From IMG/VR virus record IMGVR_UViG_3300046012_001027, positions 1 through 42,668 of that record: DNA of 42,668 bases. One strand, given 5' to 3'. Shown here piece after piece: positions 17,401 through 24,945 of the stretch. Origin of the DNA: a virus. The notes under the pieces were generated by a model, which saw nothing but the letters and a program-made list of their open reading frames with translations, was not told the DNA's origin and ran no database searches. A program made the translations under genes and the position numbers. Numbering within the stretch: position 1 is the first letter of the stretch; each line of letters opens with the position of its first letter.

Positions 17401-18807
17401 TTAAATCAATGGCAAAGCATATTGTGCGACGCCAAATCTTCCAATACTTGTTTTATAAAGGTTTCCGGTCCCTGGAGTCATTGTGACAACGCCCCCCCCC
17501 CCGTTCGCATTGGATGCGCCAGCCCCATTAGCCGTGTAGATAAAGTGGTTTTCATCATATATTGTTACAGGAGCGGTGATATTAAGTTGGGCAGCAATAA
17601 TTCCACCTGTGTCAGCCGCTCCGGCGATTGTTACATTTTCCCCCTGTGTTAATTGATGGTTGGGAGCAAACACCAAAACTAATGAAGAAGCATTTCGAAC
17701 CTGTATGGGATCTGCATTCAAATTATACGTGCCATTAGCAGCAGCATTGTAATTTCTTGCATCACCGCTTGCATTATACATATTAATTGTGAATCTTTTC
17801 GCTCCATCAGCAACAAGAGGAACCGTATTATTTGCTCCATTCATAAGATTTGTATACGTAAAAGTACCGCGCACATCCCCTGTCATGGGCGTTGCATTTA
17901 TTTGTTGCCCAGGGATTATTCCACTTGCAACTATAAACGGCCCTCCACCTGTCCCACTACTTGTTGCTATACCTAAACACACATAAGTAAAAGATGTATC
18001 TGCTACGATAGCTGTAATTTTTGCTGAAATATTTAACTGGTCTGCCGTAATTCCCCTAAAACCAACTGCGCCCGCTATCCTGATGAATTGACCGACTCTA
18101 ATATTAAAAGTATTATTTACAGCTACTACTATATTAGATGTTCCATTAGCCGCAGTAAGAGTATTGGGGCCTAAAACATCAGGGAACTGGGGAATTCCAT
18201 CTGCTAAAGGAAGACCTGCATAGTTTTGACTGGATATTAGATAAGGGAACCCAAAGATATTACCCGTTCCTATTGAAATATTGGCTCCCGTTCCACCGTC
18301 TACATAAATAGCAGAGATATACTGGAATGCCTTGTTTCCCCATGTAGATGTATCTCCAGCAGGCCCTGGTATTTGCTCAGACATCGGGATGCCATATTGA
18401 TCCATCCCAAATACGGTAATTGTGCGTGCTGTTACTCCGCCCGCTCCTTGAATTGCAAGATTACGCGCACAGTCAAGTTTGATAATGTTTGGTATGCCGT
18501 TATATGTCATAACGGAAATACCTACTCTACTTAACGTCACAAGATTTAGGTATCCGGCCGCAGCAAGTGTCTGCGCCGCTGCAATGTTGTTAGCAGTGGC
18601 AACAAATGGTGCAGAGGGAGCAGGTATCACATCAACAAGAGACTCAGGAGTTGTGAAAATTCCTGGGGCTTCCTGGTCAAGAGGGGATTGCACCCGAGTA
18701 GATGGCGATAAAGCATTTGGGCCAGGAATAAAAGATGACCCGATTATTGGGCCAACTCTTACCCCGTCTGAAAAATGTGTCCCTTGGGATGGCGTAGATG
18801 TACTCAT
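17401..18807 (-). CDS. Beta-rich head/decoration protein carrying two copies of a shared domain
   Basis: This is a 468-residue protein directly behind the major capsid gene. After an extended N-terminus, residues ~95-190 match the 242-aa neighbour (RTITVFGMDQYG, SEQI, ISIGTG). Residues ~212-296 and ~365-445 are two copies of the beta domain also present in the hub and adaptor (NIRVGQFIRIAGAVGFRGI ... ADQLNIS ... SFTYV ... GTGGG, and LTQGENVTIAGAADTGGI ... AQLNIT ... HFIYTANG). The shared domain resembles what databases call E1 FCCH-like. A capsid decoration or head-vertex role is likely but not proven. Confidence 0.7.
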   Translation of the reverse strand: MSTSTPSQGTHFSDGVRVGPIIGSSFIPGPNALSPSTRVQSPLDQEAPGIFTTPESLVDVIPAPSAPFVATANNIAAAQTLAAAGYLNLVTLSRVGISVMTYNGIPNIIKLDCARNLAIQGAGGVTARTITVFGMDQYGIPMSEQIPGPAGDTSTWGNKAFQYISAIYVDGGTGANISIGTGNIFGFPYLISSQNYAGLPLADGIPQFPDVLGPNTLTAANGTSNIVVAVNNTFNIRVGQFIRIAGAVGFRGITADQLNISAKITAIVADTSFTYVCLGIATSSGTGGGPFIVASGIIPGQQINATPMTGDVRGTFTYTNLMNGANNTVPLVADGAKRFTINMYNASGDARNYNAAANGTYNLNADPIQVRNASSLVLVFAPNHQLTQGENVTIAGAADTGGIIAAQLNITAPVTIYDENHFIYTANGAGASNANGGGGVVTMTPGTGNLYKTSIGRFGVAQYALPLI

Positions 18808-18810
18808 ATT

Positions 18811-19716
18811 TTATACTCCTGCTGATCCATAAGCGGCACGCCAGTTAGAACAACCAAATGAATACCTTTCAACAAATGTAACGTTCAAGTTACGCGTTGT
18901 TGCATCAGTAAACATGTCAATTGTTAATGGATCCCTTTCATAATATTTAAAACCGTTAGTTTCATTGGTTAGCAATTGCCACTGGTTAGGGTTTGTCAAG
19001 AATTGGTTAACCCTGTATCCTAATGGAACGCTTGATAAGTTATAAACGGCAGAGATATCATTATTTGCTGTATTGGTGCGATATTTAGATTCAAGCAATA
19101 CGTTAGCTGTAAATTGAAGCTCCGGAGGCACAATCAATTTCTCACCCTGCAACGCGATACGTAATCCAGCAGCATTCATGAATTTCTGAACACCAATTAA
19201 TGCATCCTGTAAGGATGTTTCATTTAATTGAGTTGGCAACGCAAATGTATTTGGTACAACATTCCCACTTACTGGATGCTGCGTAGAAAACAACGGCTGG
19301 CCATCGGACACTGGGTAGGCTGGATTGAAGGCATTGTTAATAACAGCAGCACCTTCTATATTTTTTGCCTGGCGAAGGGAATCCTTACCAGATTCAGCAG
19401 CACGTGGCCAATACTCCTTGTACAGGTTGTCACGAATTGTATTCGCAGAGATTTGAAATCCGATGCCAAAATTGCGGTGAAAATAGGCGGTTTGATACTG
19501 TTGACCCATATCCCCATACACCACGGAACCACCATCTGGCTTGAATTGTGCCATTGGCAATAGCCTCATTTCCTGCTCATATTCAGCAGCCTTATCAGAA
19601 ATATGGCTGGTAAATATTTCCTTCCATTGATCGGGATAGGTCAGGTAGTCCCCAAATACCGATTTTAGCCCGGGTCGTAACAAGTTTTGAATACTAGATA
19701 ATGTGATAATAGCCAT
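18811..19716 (-). CDS. Major capsid protein (HK97-fold type, Mu gpT-like family)
   Basis: This is a 301-residue protein. Features typical of this capsid family are an N-terminal LRPGLKSVFGDYL, an extended-loop region with FKPDGGSVVYGDMGQQYQ, and RNFGIGFQISANTIRDNLY. Then come AAVINNAFNPAYPVSDGQPLF and STQHPVSGN, and the late segment LTNETNGFKYYERDPLTID. Length fits a mature capsid subunit without a covalent scaffold. It lies between the 198-aa decoration protein and the beta-rich head proteins, downstream of scaffold and chaperonin genes in the same direction. The upstream gene ends 4 bases before its start. Confidence 0.85.
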   Translation of the reverse strand: MAIITLSSIQNLLRPGLKSVFGDYLTYPDQWKEIFTSHISDKAAEYEQEMRLLPMAQFKPDGGSVVYGDMGQQYQTAYFHRNFGIGFQISANTIRDNLYKEYWPRAAESGKDSLRQAKNIEGAAVINNAFNPAYPVSDGQPLFSTQHPVSGNVVPNTFALPTQLNETSLQDALIGVQKFMNAAGLRIALQGEKLIVPPELQFTANVLLESKYRTNTANNDISAVYNLSSVPLGYRVNQFLTNPNQWQLLTNETNGFKYYERDPLTIDMFTDATTRNLNVTFVERYSFGCSNWRAAYGSAGV

Positions 19717-19719
19717 TTG

Positions 19720-20316
19720 TTATACTCCTGTTGCACCGGCATTAGTTGTTGTATTGTTTAGTTTTACGAAGACGTTTGCATAAGCTACACTTGTTCCGCC
19801 TGGAGTGGGAACATTTCCTGGAATCGGGTCAAATGCAATTACATGGAGAGGTAGCGTAGCAGTTGCAGCAATTGTTGTATGATCAAGTTGCATACCGGAA
19901 TCGCCAGTTGAGAGGTTACCTCCTGTTGCGAATGTAACATCCACATTCTTGTCAAGGTTTGACCATGCAAAAGGTGCGTCAGACTGGATTGTAAAGATTG
20001 TATTGGGGTCAACAATTACGTTTGCAACAGCATAAGTACCTACTTTAACGAGTTGGCCTGCGGGCCAATATTTTTGTAATTGTATGATGCCAGCAGGGTC
20101 AGTAAACGTACAACCCAGGAATACACCTGCTGGAGCTGCACCCCCTGCTGTATATCTGACCAATTGACCATTTGTGAAAGTAACCAAATCCCCAACGAAA
20201 AGGGATGTGCCATACTGGGGGGTGATATTGAAAACCTGGATACCACCTGTCCACGTCGCAGAACTACCATAACTGACAGCCTGCAATCCCCGTGGAGCAT
20301 TAACTCCATAAGTCAT
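19720..20316 (-). CDS. Head decoration/coat-associated protein preceding the capsid gene
   Basis: This 198-residue beta-rich protein has the pattern of a family found beside capsid genes of many podoviruses: APRGLQAVSYGSS, GTSLFVGDLVTFTNGQLVRY, PAGVFLGCTFTDPAGIIQL, QKYWPAGQLV, then PNTIFTIQSDAP. No enzyme motif is seen. A TAGGAG ribosome site precedes the ATG. It is the first gene after a ~200-base leader with several hairpins, so expression of it and of the capsid protein is probably set there. Confidence 0.7.
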   Translation of the reverse strand: MTYGVNAPRGLQAVSYGSSATWTGGIQVFNITPQYGTSLFVGDLVTFTNGQLVRYTAGGAAPAGVFLGCTFTDPAGIIQLQKYWPAGQLVKVGTYAVANVIVDPNTIFTIQSDAPFAWSNLDKNVDVTFATGGNLSTGDSGMQLDHTTIAATATLPLHVIAFDPIPGNVPTPGGTSVAYANVFVKLNNTTTNAGATGV

Positions 20317-20540
20317 GAGTAAACTCCTAAAAATTAATTAAAAATGTATATAATAAGGATTAAGGCGCACTGAATGCGCAATATAGGGATAAGAGGGATC
20401 CTTGCCTTTTATCCTTTAGACGTCAACCCGAAGGGACGAACTTATGATGTTCATAAGTTGTATGGCTAATAATAGCATATTATTTTGGGGAGAAAAAGGA
20501 TAAAAGATATATTTTTACTAAAAATTTATATATTTTTAGA
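20317..20540 (-). promoter_or_regulatory. Structured leader of the capsid operon
   Basis: This is a non-coding gap of about 220 bases on the leftward transcript. At its upstream end (20518-20540) is the AT-rich promoter-like motif, itself an inverted repeat (CTAAAAAT/ATTTTTAG). Downstream follow four adjacent hairpins. At 20439-20459 there is a perfect 9-bp stem (AACTTATGA/TCATAAGTT, 3-base loop). At 20421-20438 a CGTC/GACG stem is capped on the transcript by a C-UUCG-G tetraloop. At 20387-20414 GGATAA pairs with TTATCC, and at 20365-20379 GCGCA pairs with TGCGC. None has a terminator T-run. This looks like a structured 5' leader or small RNA of unknown class. Confidence 0.5.
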
Positions 20541-20774
20541 TTAAAGGGTGAAGATACGGTATAAAACTATGCCTGCTATCCAAATAAAAACCAACCCGCA
20601 CAGGATTATTAAAGCATACCTTTCAAGAAAGTCCAAAAAACCCACCGATTTATTCTCTTCAATCATAATAACGAGGGTAAAGAGCGCGGATGAATAAGAT
20701 GAGTAAAATGAGGAAACAAATAAAAATCCCTCCGCACAATAATAACATGTCAAAGACCATCCCGATCCATTCAT
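20541..20774 (-). CDS. Small membrane protein overlapping the chaperonin gene
   Basis: This 77-residue frame's ATG overlaps the chaperonin stop (TAATG). An AGGAGG lies only two bases before the ATG, so the spacing is poor. Near the C-terminus is one clear membrane segment (YALIILCGLVFIWIAGIVLY). The middle (VIMIEEN) repeats the chaperonin's C-terminal VIMIEEN, encoded by a 21-bp exact DNA repeat, so part of this gene seems to be a duplicated scrap of the chaperonin end. It may be a minor holin-like or membrane protein, or partly a recombination product. A shorter start at the second Met (residue 37) would still keep the membrane segment. Confidence 0.45.
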   Translation of the reverse strand: MNGSGWSLTCYYCAEGFLFVSSFYSSYSSALFTLVIMIEENKSVGFLDFLERYALIILCGLVFIWIAGIVLYRIFTL

Positions 20775-20851
20775 TACCTCCTGATTTTTAGTGGGTTTGA
20801 GGGATCTTGTATGGCATTTAAAGTGATTTCATTCTCTTCAATCATAATAAC
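20652..20851. repeat. 21-bp direct repeat at the chaperonin 3' end and in the next gene
   Basis: The 21-base sequence at 20652-20672 recurs exactly at 20831-20851 (begins ATTCTCTTCAATC, ends ATAATAAC). Both copies are read in the same frame by their genes, giving VIMIEEN in each. The spacing of 179 bp suggests a local duplication or slippage. Confidence 0.8.
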
Positions 20852-22507
20852 ATCTGTCGTAAGAAGGAGGGAAGCTATAGAAACAGCATCTTTTAAAGCT
20901 GTGATGACGACATTAGCAGGGTCAATAATTCCTGCTTTTACCATGTCAACAATCTTAAAATTCAAGGCATCATAACCAATATTAAATATTCCTTGCAGGC
21001 CATCTTTTTCGATAGAGTCTTCTATTTCTTCAGGAATTTTACCTGCATTTTCAATTATTTGTTGCCAAGGAGCTTTTAAAGCCTGTTCTATAAGGTAAAC
21101 CCCTTGTGCAAATGAAGCAGCATAATGTATGGGGCCACCAGGTTTGTCCATTTCATCAAATTCCTCAGATTCCTCAGATTCCTCAGATTCCTCAGATTCA
21201 AATCCCGTCAGAGGAATTTCACACTTCCCCAGATAATCATAGGCTTTTATCAAGGAAGTTGCGCCCCCAGGCAAAATACCGCCTTTAAGTGCCGAACGGG
21301 TAGCATGCACAGCATCTTCAACGCGGTCTTTGCGCTCCTTCATTTCAAATTCTGTATGTGCGCCAATTTTAATTACAGCAACACCATCTGTTAACTTGGC
21401 AAGCCGTTCTTCAAAATTTTTCTTATCTTCTTGTGAAGGAGTATTTTCAATTTCATTCCTCAGATATTTGCATCTTGCTTCAATATTGTCTTTCTCCCCA
21501 TATCCCCCTATGAATGTAGTCTTGTCTTGGGTAATTATAATTTTCTTTGCACGCCCAAGCATGTCTTTTTTAAGATTTTCCAGTTTAGTTCCTGTATCCT
21601 CTGACACAACGGTTGAGGCACACATAATTGATAAATCACTCATAATGTCAATACGCTTGCTGCCAAAGTAAGGACTTTTGACAGCCGCTACTTTAAAATT
21701 GTTTTTCTTGTTATTAAGGACAAGCATCCCTAAAGCTTCATGGTCGACATCCTCTGCAATGATGAGAAGGGATTCATTTGCCCTTGCTATTGATTCCAAA
21801 AGGGGAAGCATTGGCTGGAGGGTTGAAATTTTCCTATCATAAATAAGGATGTATGGATCATCCAGTTCACATATCATTTTAGACGTATTTGTTACGAAAT
21901 AAGGAGTTATGTACCCATTATCAATTTGAAGTCCTTCTACAATTATTGATTCAGTTTCAAATGATGGTGACTCTTCCAATGTAATCACACCATCTTTACC
22001 AACCTTCTTAAAAGTATCAGCAATAATCTTGCCAATTTCCCTGTCACCATTGGCAGATATAGTAGCAATGTTTATAACATCTTCAGGGGATGAAATTTCA
22101 ATGGTATTTTTACCTAAAAATTCCATGACTTTTTCCAAGGCTTTAGACATCCCTTCCTTTAATGCAATAGGGTTGCTTCCATCTTTAATAAAATTAATGC
22201 CATTATTAATAATACTTTGTGCAATTACCGTGGCCGTGGTTGTTCCATCCCCTACTGTATGACAGGTATTTATTGCCACTTCCCTTATAACATTAACCCC
22301 TGCATTTTGGATTTCATCGTAAAGATGGACTTCCTTTGCAACTGATACACCGTCTTTTGTAAATCTCAGAGGTCTCCCTTTATTTCCAATAAGGACATTT
22401 CTCCCTTGTGGCCCGAGTGTTGATTTAACTGCATTTGCCAATATATTGATTCCATTAAGGATTTCAGAATGGCCTTCTTCTTTGAATTTTATTATTTTTG
22501 GGAACAT
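20774..22507 (-). CDS. groEL: Phage-encoded GroEL-like chaperonin (Cpn60)
   Basis: This 577-residue group I chaperonin aligns with E. coli GroEL almost without gaps in the N-terminal part, so numbering matches: LGPQGRN 31-37, KDGVSVAKE 51-59 with Asp52, and GDGTTTAT 86-93 with Asp87. The later VEDAVHATR holds the equivalent of Asp398. The apical site NGYITPYFV keeps the Tyr/Phe residues that bind substrate and GroES. Three oddities: a ~30-residue acidic insertion near residues 435-465 made of tandem SEE repeats in the equatorial domain, the third Gly of the GGG loop replaced (LPGGAT), and a C-tail without the GGM repeats. It would fold virion proteins in the host cytoplasm. It lies between scaffold-side genes and the capsid operon. 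Confidence 0.95.
   Translation of the reverse strand: MFPKIIKFKEEGHSEILNGINILANAVKSTLGPQGRNVLIGNKGRPLRFTKDGVSVAKEVHLYDEIQNAGVNVIREVAINTCHTVGDGTTTATVIAQSIINNGINFIKDGSNPIALKEGMSKALEKVMEFLGKNTIEISSPEDVINIATISANGDREIGKIIADTFKKVGKDGVITLEESPSFETESIIVEGLQIDNGYITPYFVTNTSKMICELDDPYILIYDRKISTLQPMLPLLESIARANESLLIIAEDVDHEALGMLVLNNKKNNFKVAAVKSPYFGSKRIDIMSDLSIMCASTVVSEDTGTKLENLKKDMLGRAKKIIITQDKTTFIGGYGEKDNIEARCKYLRNEIENTPSQEDKKNFEERLAKLTDGVAVIKIGAHTEFEMKERKDRVEDAVHATRSALKGGILPGGATSLIKAYDYLGKCEIPLTGFESEESEESEESEEFDEMDKPGGPIHYAASFAQGVYLIEQALKAPWQQIIENAGKIPEEIEDSIEKDGLQGIFNIGYDALNFKIVDMVKAGIIDPANVVITALKDAVSIASLLLTTDVIMIEENEITLNAIQDPSNPLKIRR
21160..21199 (-). repeat. 9-bp tandem repeat coding the SEE stretch in the chaperonin
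   Basis: Four to five copies of a 9-base unit (ATTCCTCAG on the plus strand) encode the (E-S-E/S-E-E) stretch of the acidic insertion. Such short in-frame tandem repeats vary easily by slippage, so the insertion length may differ between relatives. Confidence 0.85.
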
Positions 22508-22509
22508 TT

Positions 22510-23064
22510 TTAATTTCCTCTATGGCGATAATTAGGGGTATAGCTTCCTTTATTTTCAACAACAAATTTTGGGGCACCTGGAGCACTCCCAAAATATTCT
22601 GTAAGGCTTGCAATTTCCCTCTGTTTAGATGCACTTTCTTCAAAACTTTCATTTTGGGAAGCCAACCACTCCTCTTCTGGTTTTTTCATTAAAATATTAT
22701 TACGGCGCCGGATTCTATTATCAACATTATCATAAAGTCCCCTTACCATATAGGTAGGGTGGTCACTTTGTTTAACAAAATCCCATCCATTTTCATAAGC
22801 GTCCTGAAGATTATCATTTTGTGGCTCATTTAACAATCGTTCTGTAAACCATCCATATTTCCAACCTGGTGGCACTTGATCCATGGGAAAATATAAATGG
22901 CCACGGTGCCTTGTTGGCTCTCTCCCATATACCCTTTTATCGCTTACCCTCGTACGCTCAGCAGCAATATCAACTTCACGCCCGTCACTCTCCCAGGAAT
23001 TCATAACATGGTCTTCAGGAAATGCCGAAACATCTCGCATCTCTTCATTTTTGCTTTTAGCCAA
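22510..23064 (-). CDS. Conserved phage head-region protein of unknown function
   Basis: The 184-residue protein begins at a TTG codon (23064), preceded by GAGGG ten bases upstream. No better in-frame ATG fits the conserved part. It is charged and contains MDQVPPGWKYGWFTERLL, NGWDFVKQSDHPT and ILMKKPEEEW. That is the pattern (P-x-G-Y/W-x-Y-x-W ... GW ... M-P-E-E) of a small protein found near scaffold and capsid genes in many phages. Function is unknown. It ends 2 bases before the chaperonin start, so the two are co-translated. Confidence 0.7.
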   Translation of the reverse strand: MAKSKNEEMRDVSAFPEDHVMNSWESDGREVDIAAERTRVSDKRVYGREPTRHRGHLYFPMDQVPPGWKYGWFTERLLNEPQNDNLQDAYENGWDFVKQSDHPTYMVRGLYDNVDNRIRRRNNILMKKPEEEWLASQNESFEESASKQREIASLTEYFGSAPGAPKFVVENKGSYTPNYRHRGN

Positions 23065-23170
23065 TTCTATAACCCTCTTTATTTTTTAAATATTTTATTA
23101 AATTCATGATATGAAAGTGATTTATTAAATCTTCTCATTATTAAATTATATAAATTTACGGGATGCTTAT

Positions 23171-23190
23171 AAAACTTTATATATTTAATA
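23171..23190 (-). promoter_or_regulatory. Candidate promoter motif upstream of the 184-aa/chaperonin genes
   Basis: The minus strand reads AAATATATAAAGTTTTATAA here, a copy of the ATATATAAANTTTT motif. It lies in the 142-base gap between the scaffold-like stop and the TTG start of the 184-aa gene and could give the chaperonin its own transcript. The rest of the gap is AT-rich with no clear gene. Confidence 0.3.
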
Positions 23191-23206
23191 ATATGTTCCA
23201 TGTTTT

Positions 23207-24322
23207 TTATCTCATATTACGTTTGTATTCTTCTTCCAACATCTTATTGTCAATTATTTTATTGCCATTTTTATCCCTTACATGTCCCCTCATAGAATGA
23301 GCTGTTGCCTTTTGTTCTGCTGTTAAAACTATATCGCTTGATTTTCTAGAAGATTCATTGAGTGGTGTTTGCCTTGTAACGGGAGCTACCTTCCTTGATG
23401 TATCATTCTTCATTTGCATTCTGACCTTTTGAGGTTGGGGCTTATTTGGATTTTCTTCTCCTTCACGGACATATTCAGGATCATGTTTGGAATGCATATA
23501 ATTTGTAATATCTTCAAAAAATTGCATACTTCCAATTTCATTTTTCTTTCCCCTCAATGCATATTTTTTAGATAATTCTATAGAATAATTGTCAGCTTCC
23601 TCATGGAGAGATTTATCAAAATCATCTGAGTCAGGATTTGCCCATGCATTTCTTTCCATCCATTCCATGGCTACTTCTTGGGAATAGTCATATACATTTT
23701 CTGATTGTTGAATTTTAGGATATGATGGTACTTGTGGTTCTGGTTTTTCATTTTTGCGATTATGAACAAGCCTAAGTTCAGCATTATACTGGCTCAATAA
23801 ATCATGAGCTTCAGTAATTTTAACTGGGTCTCCTTCTTCAAGGGAATCAGTTAAATACTTCTTAACCTGTTCTTTTTGTGAAATAAGTAATTTTTCTTCT
23901 TGATCAATAGATTCTTTTTGTTTTTCACTAAGCTTAGATTCAAGGTATTGATTGCGGGATAGAACATCATGCGTAACACTCTGGGCTTGCTTTAATTGCC
24001 TGATAAGGATAGAAATCCTTTTCTTTTCTGATGTCCTGTTTTTTTTCTTTATTTTTTCTTTTTCGTCATCTTCTTCCTGTGAGACAGGTTCATCTTGCTT
24101 GTCAGGTTCTTCAGGATTTTCATCTTGAGTTTCCTCAACATTTTCAGTGGATTGGCTATCATTTTCAACTTCTTCCTGTTCTGCTGGCTCTTCATCGGTT
24201 GTCCCTGGGACTTCCCATGATATATTAGCTTGAGAATCTAAATTTTGATCAGAAAATATAGGCTCTCTTGCCATTTGATAAAGATTTTTTGTTGTCTCAT
24301 TGCCCTGATCTTGTTCAGACAT
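23207..24322 (-). CDS. Scaffolding-like protein
   Basis: This is a 371-residue, strongly charged, largely helical protein placed between portal and capsid genes, where scaffold genes normally lie. Residues ~40-90 are very acidic (EEPAEQEEVEND ... QEEDDEKEK). Residues ~90-200 are a predicted coiled coil (ISILIRQLKQAQSV ... LLISQKEQVKKYL). The C-terminus is basic (LTAEQKATAHSMRGHVRDK ... EEEYKRNMR), the usual coat-binding end of scaffolds. Sequence similarity to P22 scaffold is not obvious, so the call rests on position, charge pattern and helicity. The co-chaperonin gene lies upstream and the chaperonin downstream. Confidence 0.7.
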   Translation of the reverse strand: MSEQDQGNETTKNLYQMAREPIFSDQNLDSQANISWEVPGTTDEEPAEQEEVENDSQSTENVEETQDENPEEPDKQDEPVSQEEDDEKEKIKKKNRTSEKKRISILIRQLKQAQSVTHDVLSRNQYLESKLSEKQKESIDQEEKLLISQKEQVKKYLTDSLEEGDPVKITEAHDLLSQYNAELRLVHNRKNEKPEPQVPSYPKIQQSENVYDYSQEVAMEWMERNAWANPDSDDFDKSLHEEADNYSIELSKKYALRGKKNEIGSMQFFEDITNYMHSKHDPEYVREGEENPNKPQPQKVRMQMKNDTSRKVAPVTRQTPLNESSRKSSDIVLTAEQKATAHSMRGHVRDKNGNKIIDNKMLEEEYKRNMR

Positions 24323-24328
24323 TATTAT

Positions 24329-24517
24329 TTACGTGCCTTTCTCTTCATTTCTTCTAATTTTCCTAAGTTTCTGATAATCCTTACTAACCTTAATAAAGGA
24401 ATTAAGTCCCCCTTTAAGTCCCCCTTTAAGTCCGGTTTTAAGCATGAGTGGGGAGGGTGGGTGAAATTCAGCCCTTTCCGCTTGTTCTAATTCGCTAAAA
24501 CCATTTTCCTTTTCCAT
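24329..24517 (-). CDS. Possible small protein built partly from a dispersed repeat
   Basis: This 62-residue frame starts 2 bases after the co-chaperonin stop and ends 6 bases before the scaffold gene. Its centre (LMLKTGLKGGLKGGLN) is encoded antisense to a ~69-bp repeat that recurs near 37.6 kb, so this part is not ordinary protein evolution. The ends (MEKENGFSELEQAERAEF, DYQKLRKIRRNEEK) look helical and charged. It may be a true small gene invaded by a repeat, or a chance frame. Confidence 0.35.
   Translation of the reverse strand: MEKENGFSELEQAERAEFHPPSPLMLKTGLKGGLKGGLNSFIKVSKDYQKLRKIRRNEEKGT
24398..24466 (+). repeat. Dispersed repeat, copy 1 (inverted relative to 37570-37626)
   Basis: On the plus strand this matches the minus strand of 37570-37626. 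Forty-two bases are identical (from TTTAAGTCCGG through GCATGAGTGGGG to GGGTGAAA), plus GGAATTAAGTCCCC before it. Copy 1 has one extra AAGTCCCCCTTT unit. This is a mobile or host-type intergenic repeat rather than a coding homology, because the two copies are read in opposite directions. Confidence 0.85.
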
Positions 24518-24519
24518 TT

Positions 24520-24945
24520 TTAATTCCCAGTCCAGTTATGATAACTCGCTAAATCCGGGTTTTTAACTATACGTATAATCATATAGTCCTGTAAATCAAT
24601 AAGGTTTACCCCATTTTCTGTATCAAATGTCCCTGAATATTTCTCCCATTTTACAAAATCACCAACTTGAGGCAACACTTTCCAATATTTGAACTTATCA
24701 CCTTTAAATGCTGAATCTCCTATCATCAATATTTGGCCAACCCCCAGTTGGGTCTTATCTCGATCTTTTGCAAGATCGGGACGCTCTAAAATACTTTTTG
24801 TTCCATCTTCAAGGATATAGTTATCCCCAAAGGTATGTACTTTGACAAGGACACGCCATCCCAGGGAGACAGAATGGGTTTCCCCCAACACTTGGCGGAT
24901 TAAATCATTTGTTGGAAGTTCTCTTGCATCATTCTTCATTTGCAT
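24520..24945 (-). CDS. groES: GroES-like co-chaperonin (T4 gp31/GroES type)
   Basis: This is a 141-residue protein. After a ~28-residue extension, the GroES barrel pattern runs from LGWRVLVKV (28-36). A long mobile-loop region with KSILERP follows, where the I-L pair would dock on GroEL. Then come TQLGVGQILMIGDSAF (65-80), VGDFVKWEKYSG, GVNLIDLQDYMIIRIV and a short tail. The loop is longer than in GroES, as in T4 gp31. With the GroEL-like protein encoded 2 kb downstream on the same strand, it would cap the chaperonin ring during capsid protein folding. Sequence identity to E. coli GroES is low, so the call is by motif order. It heads the scaffold/chaperonin operon behind a strong promoter. 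Confidence 0.8.
   Translation of the reverse strand: MQMKNDARELPTNDLIRQVLGETHSVSLGWRVLVKVHTFGDNYILEDGTKSILERPDLAKDRDKTQLGVGQILMIGDSAFKGDKFKYWKVLPQVGDFVKWEKYSGTFDTENGVNLIDLQDYMIIRIVKNPDLASYHNWTGN

Noticed and set aside
20541-20774. Confident holin call for the 77-aa membrane protein
   Set aside because: There is only one membrane segment, the middle is a duplicated chaperonin scrap, and the lysozyme is at the other end of the window.
23080-23145. Minus-strand mini-frame of 19 codons before the 184-aa gene
   Set aside because: It is very short, has no ribosome site and lies in AT-rich DNA; chance is the simpler explanation.
23395-24945. Shared QMKND text in the scaffold C-terminus and the GroES start (17-bp match)
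   Set aside because: It is too short to show duplication, and the flanking sequences do not match.
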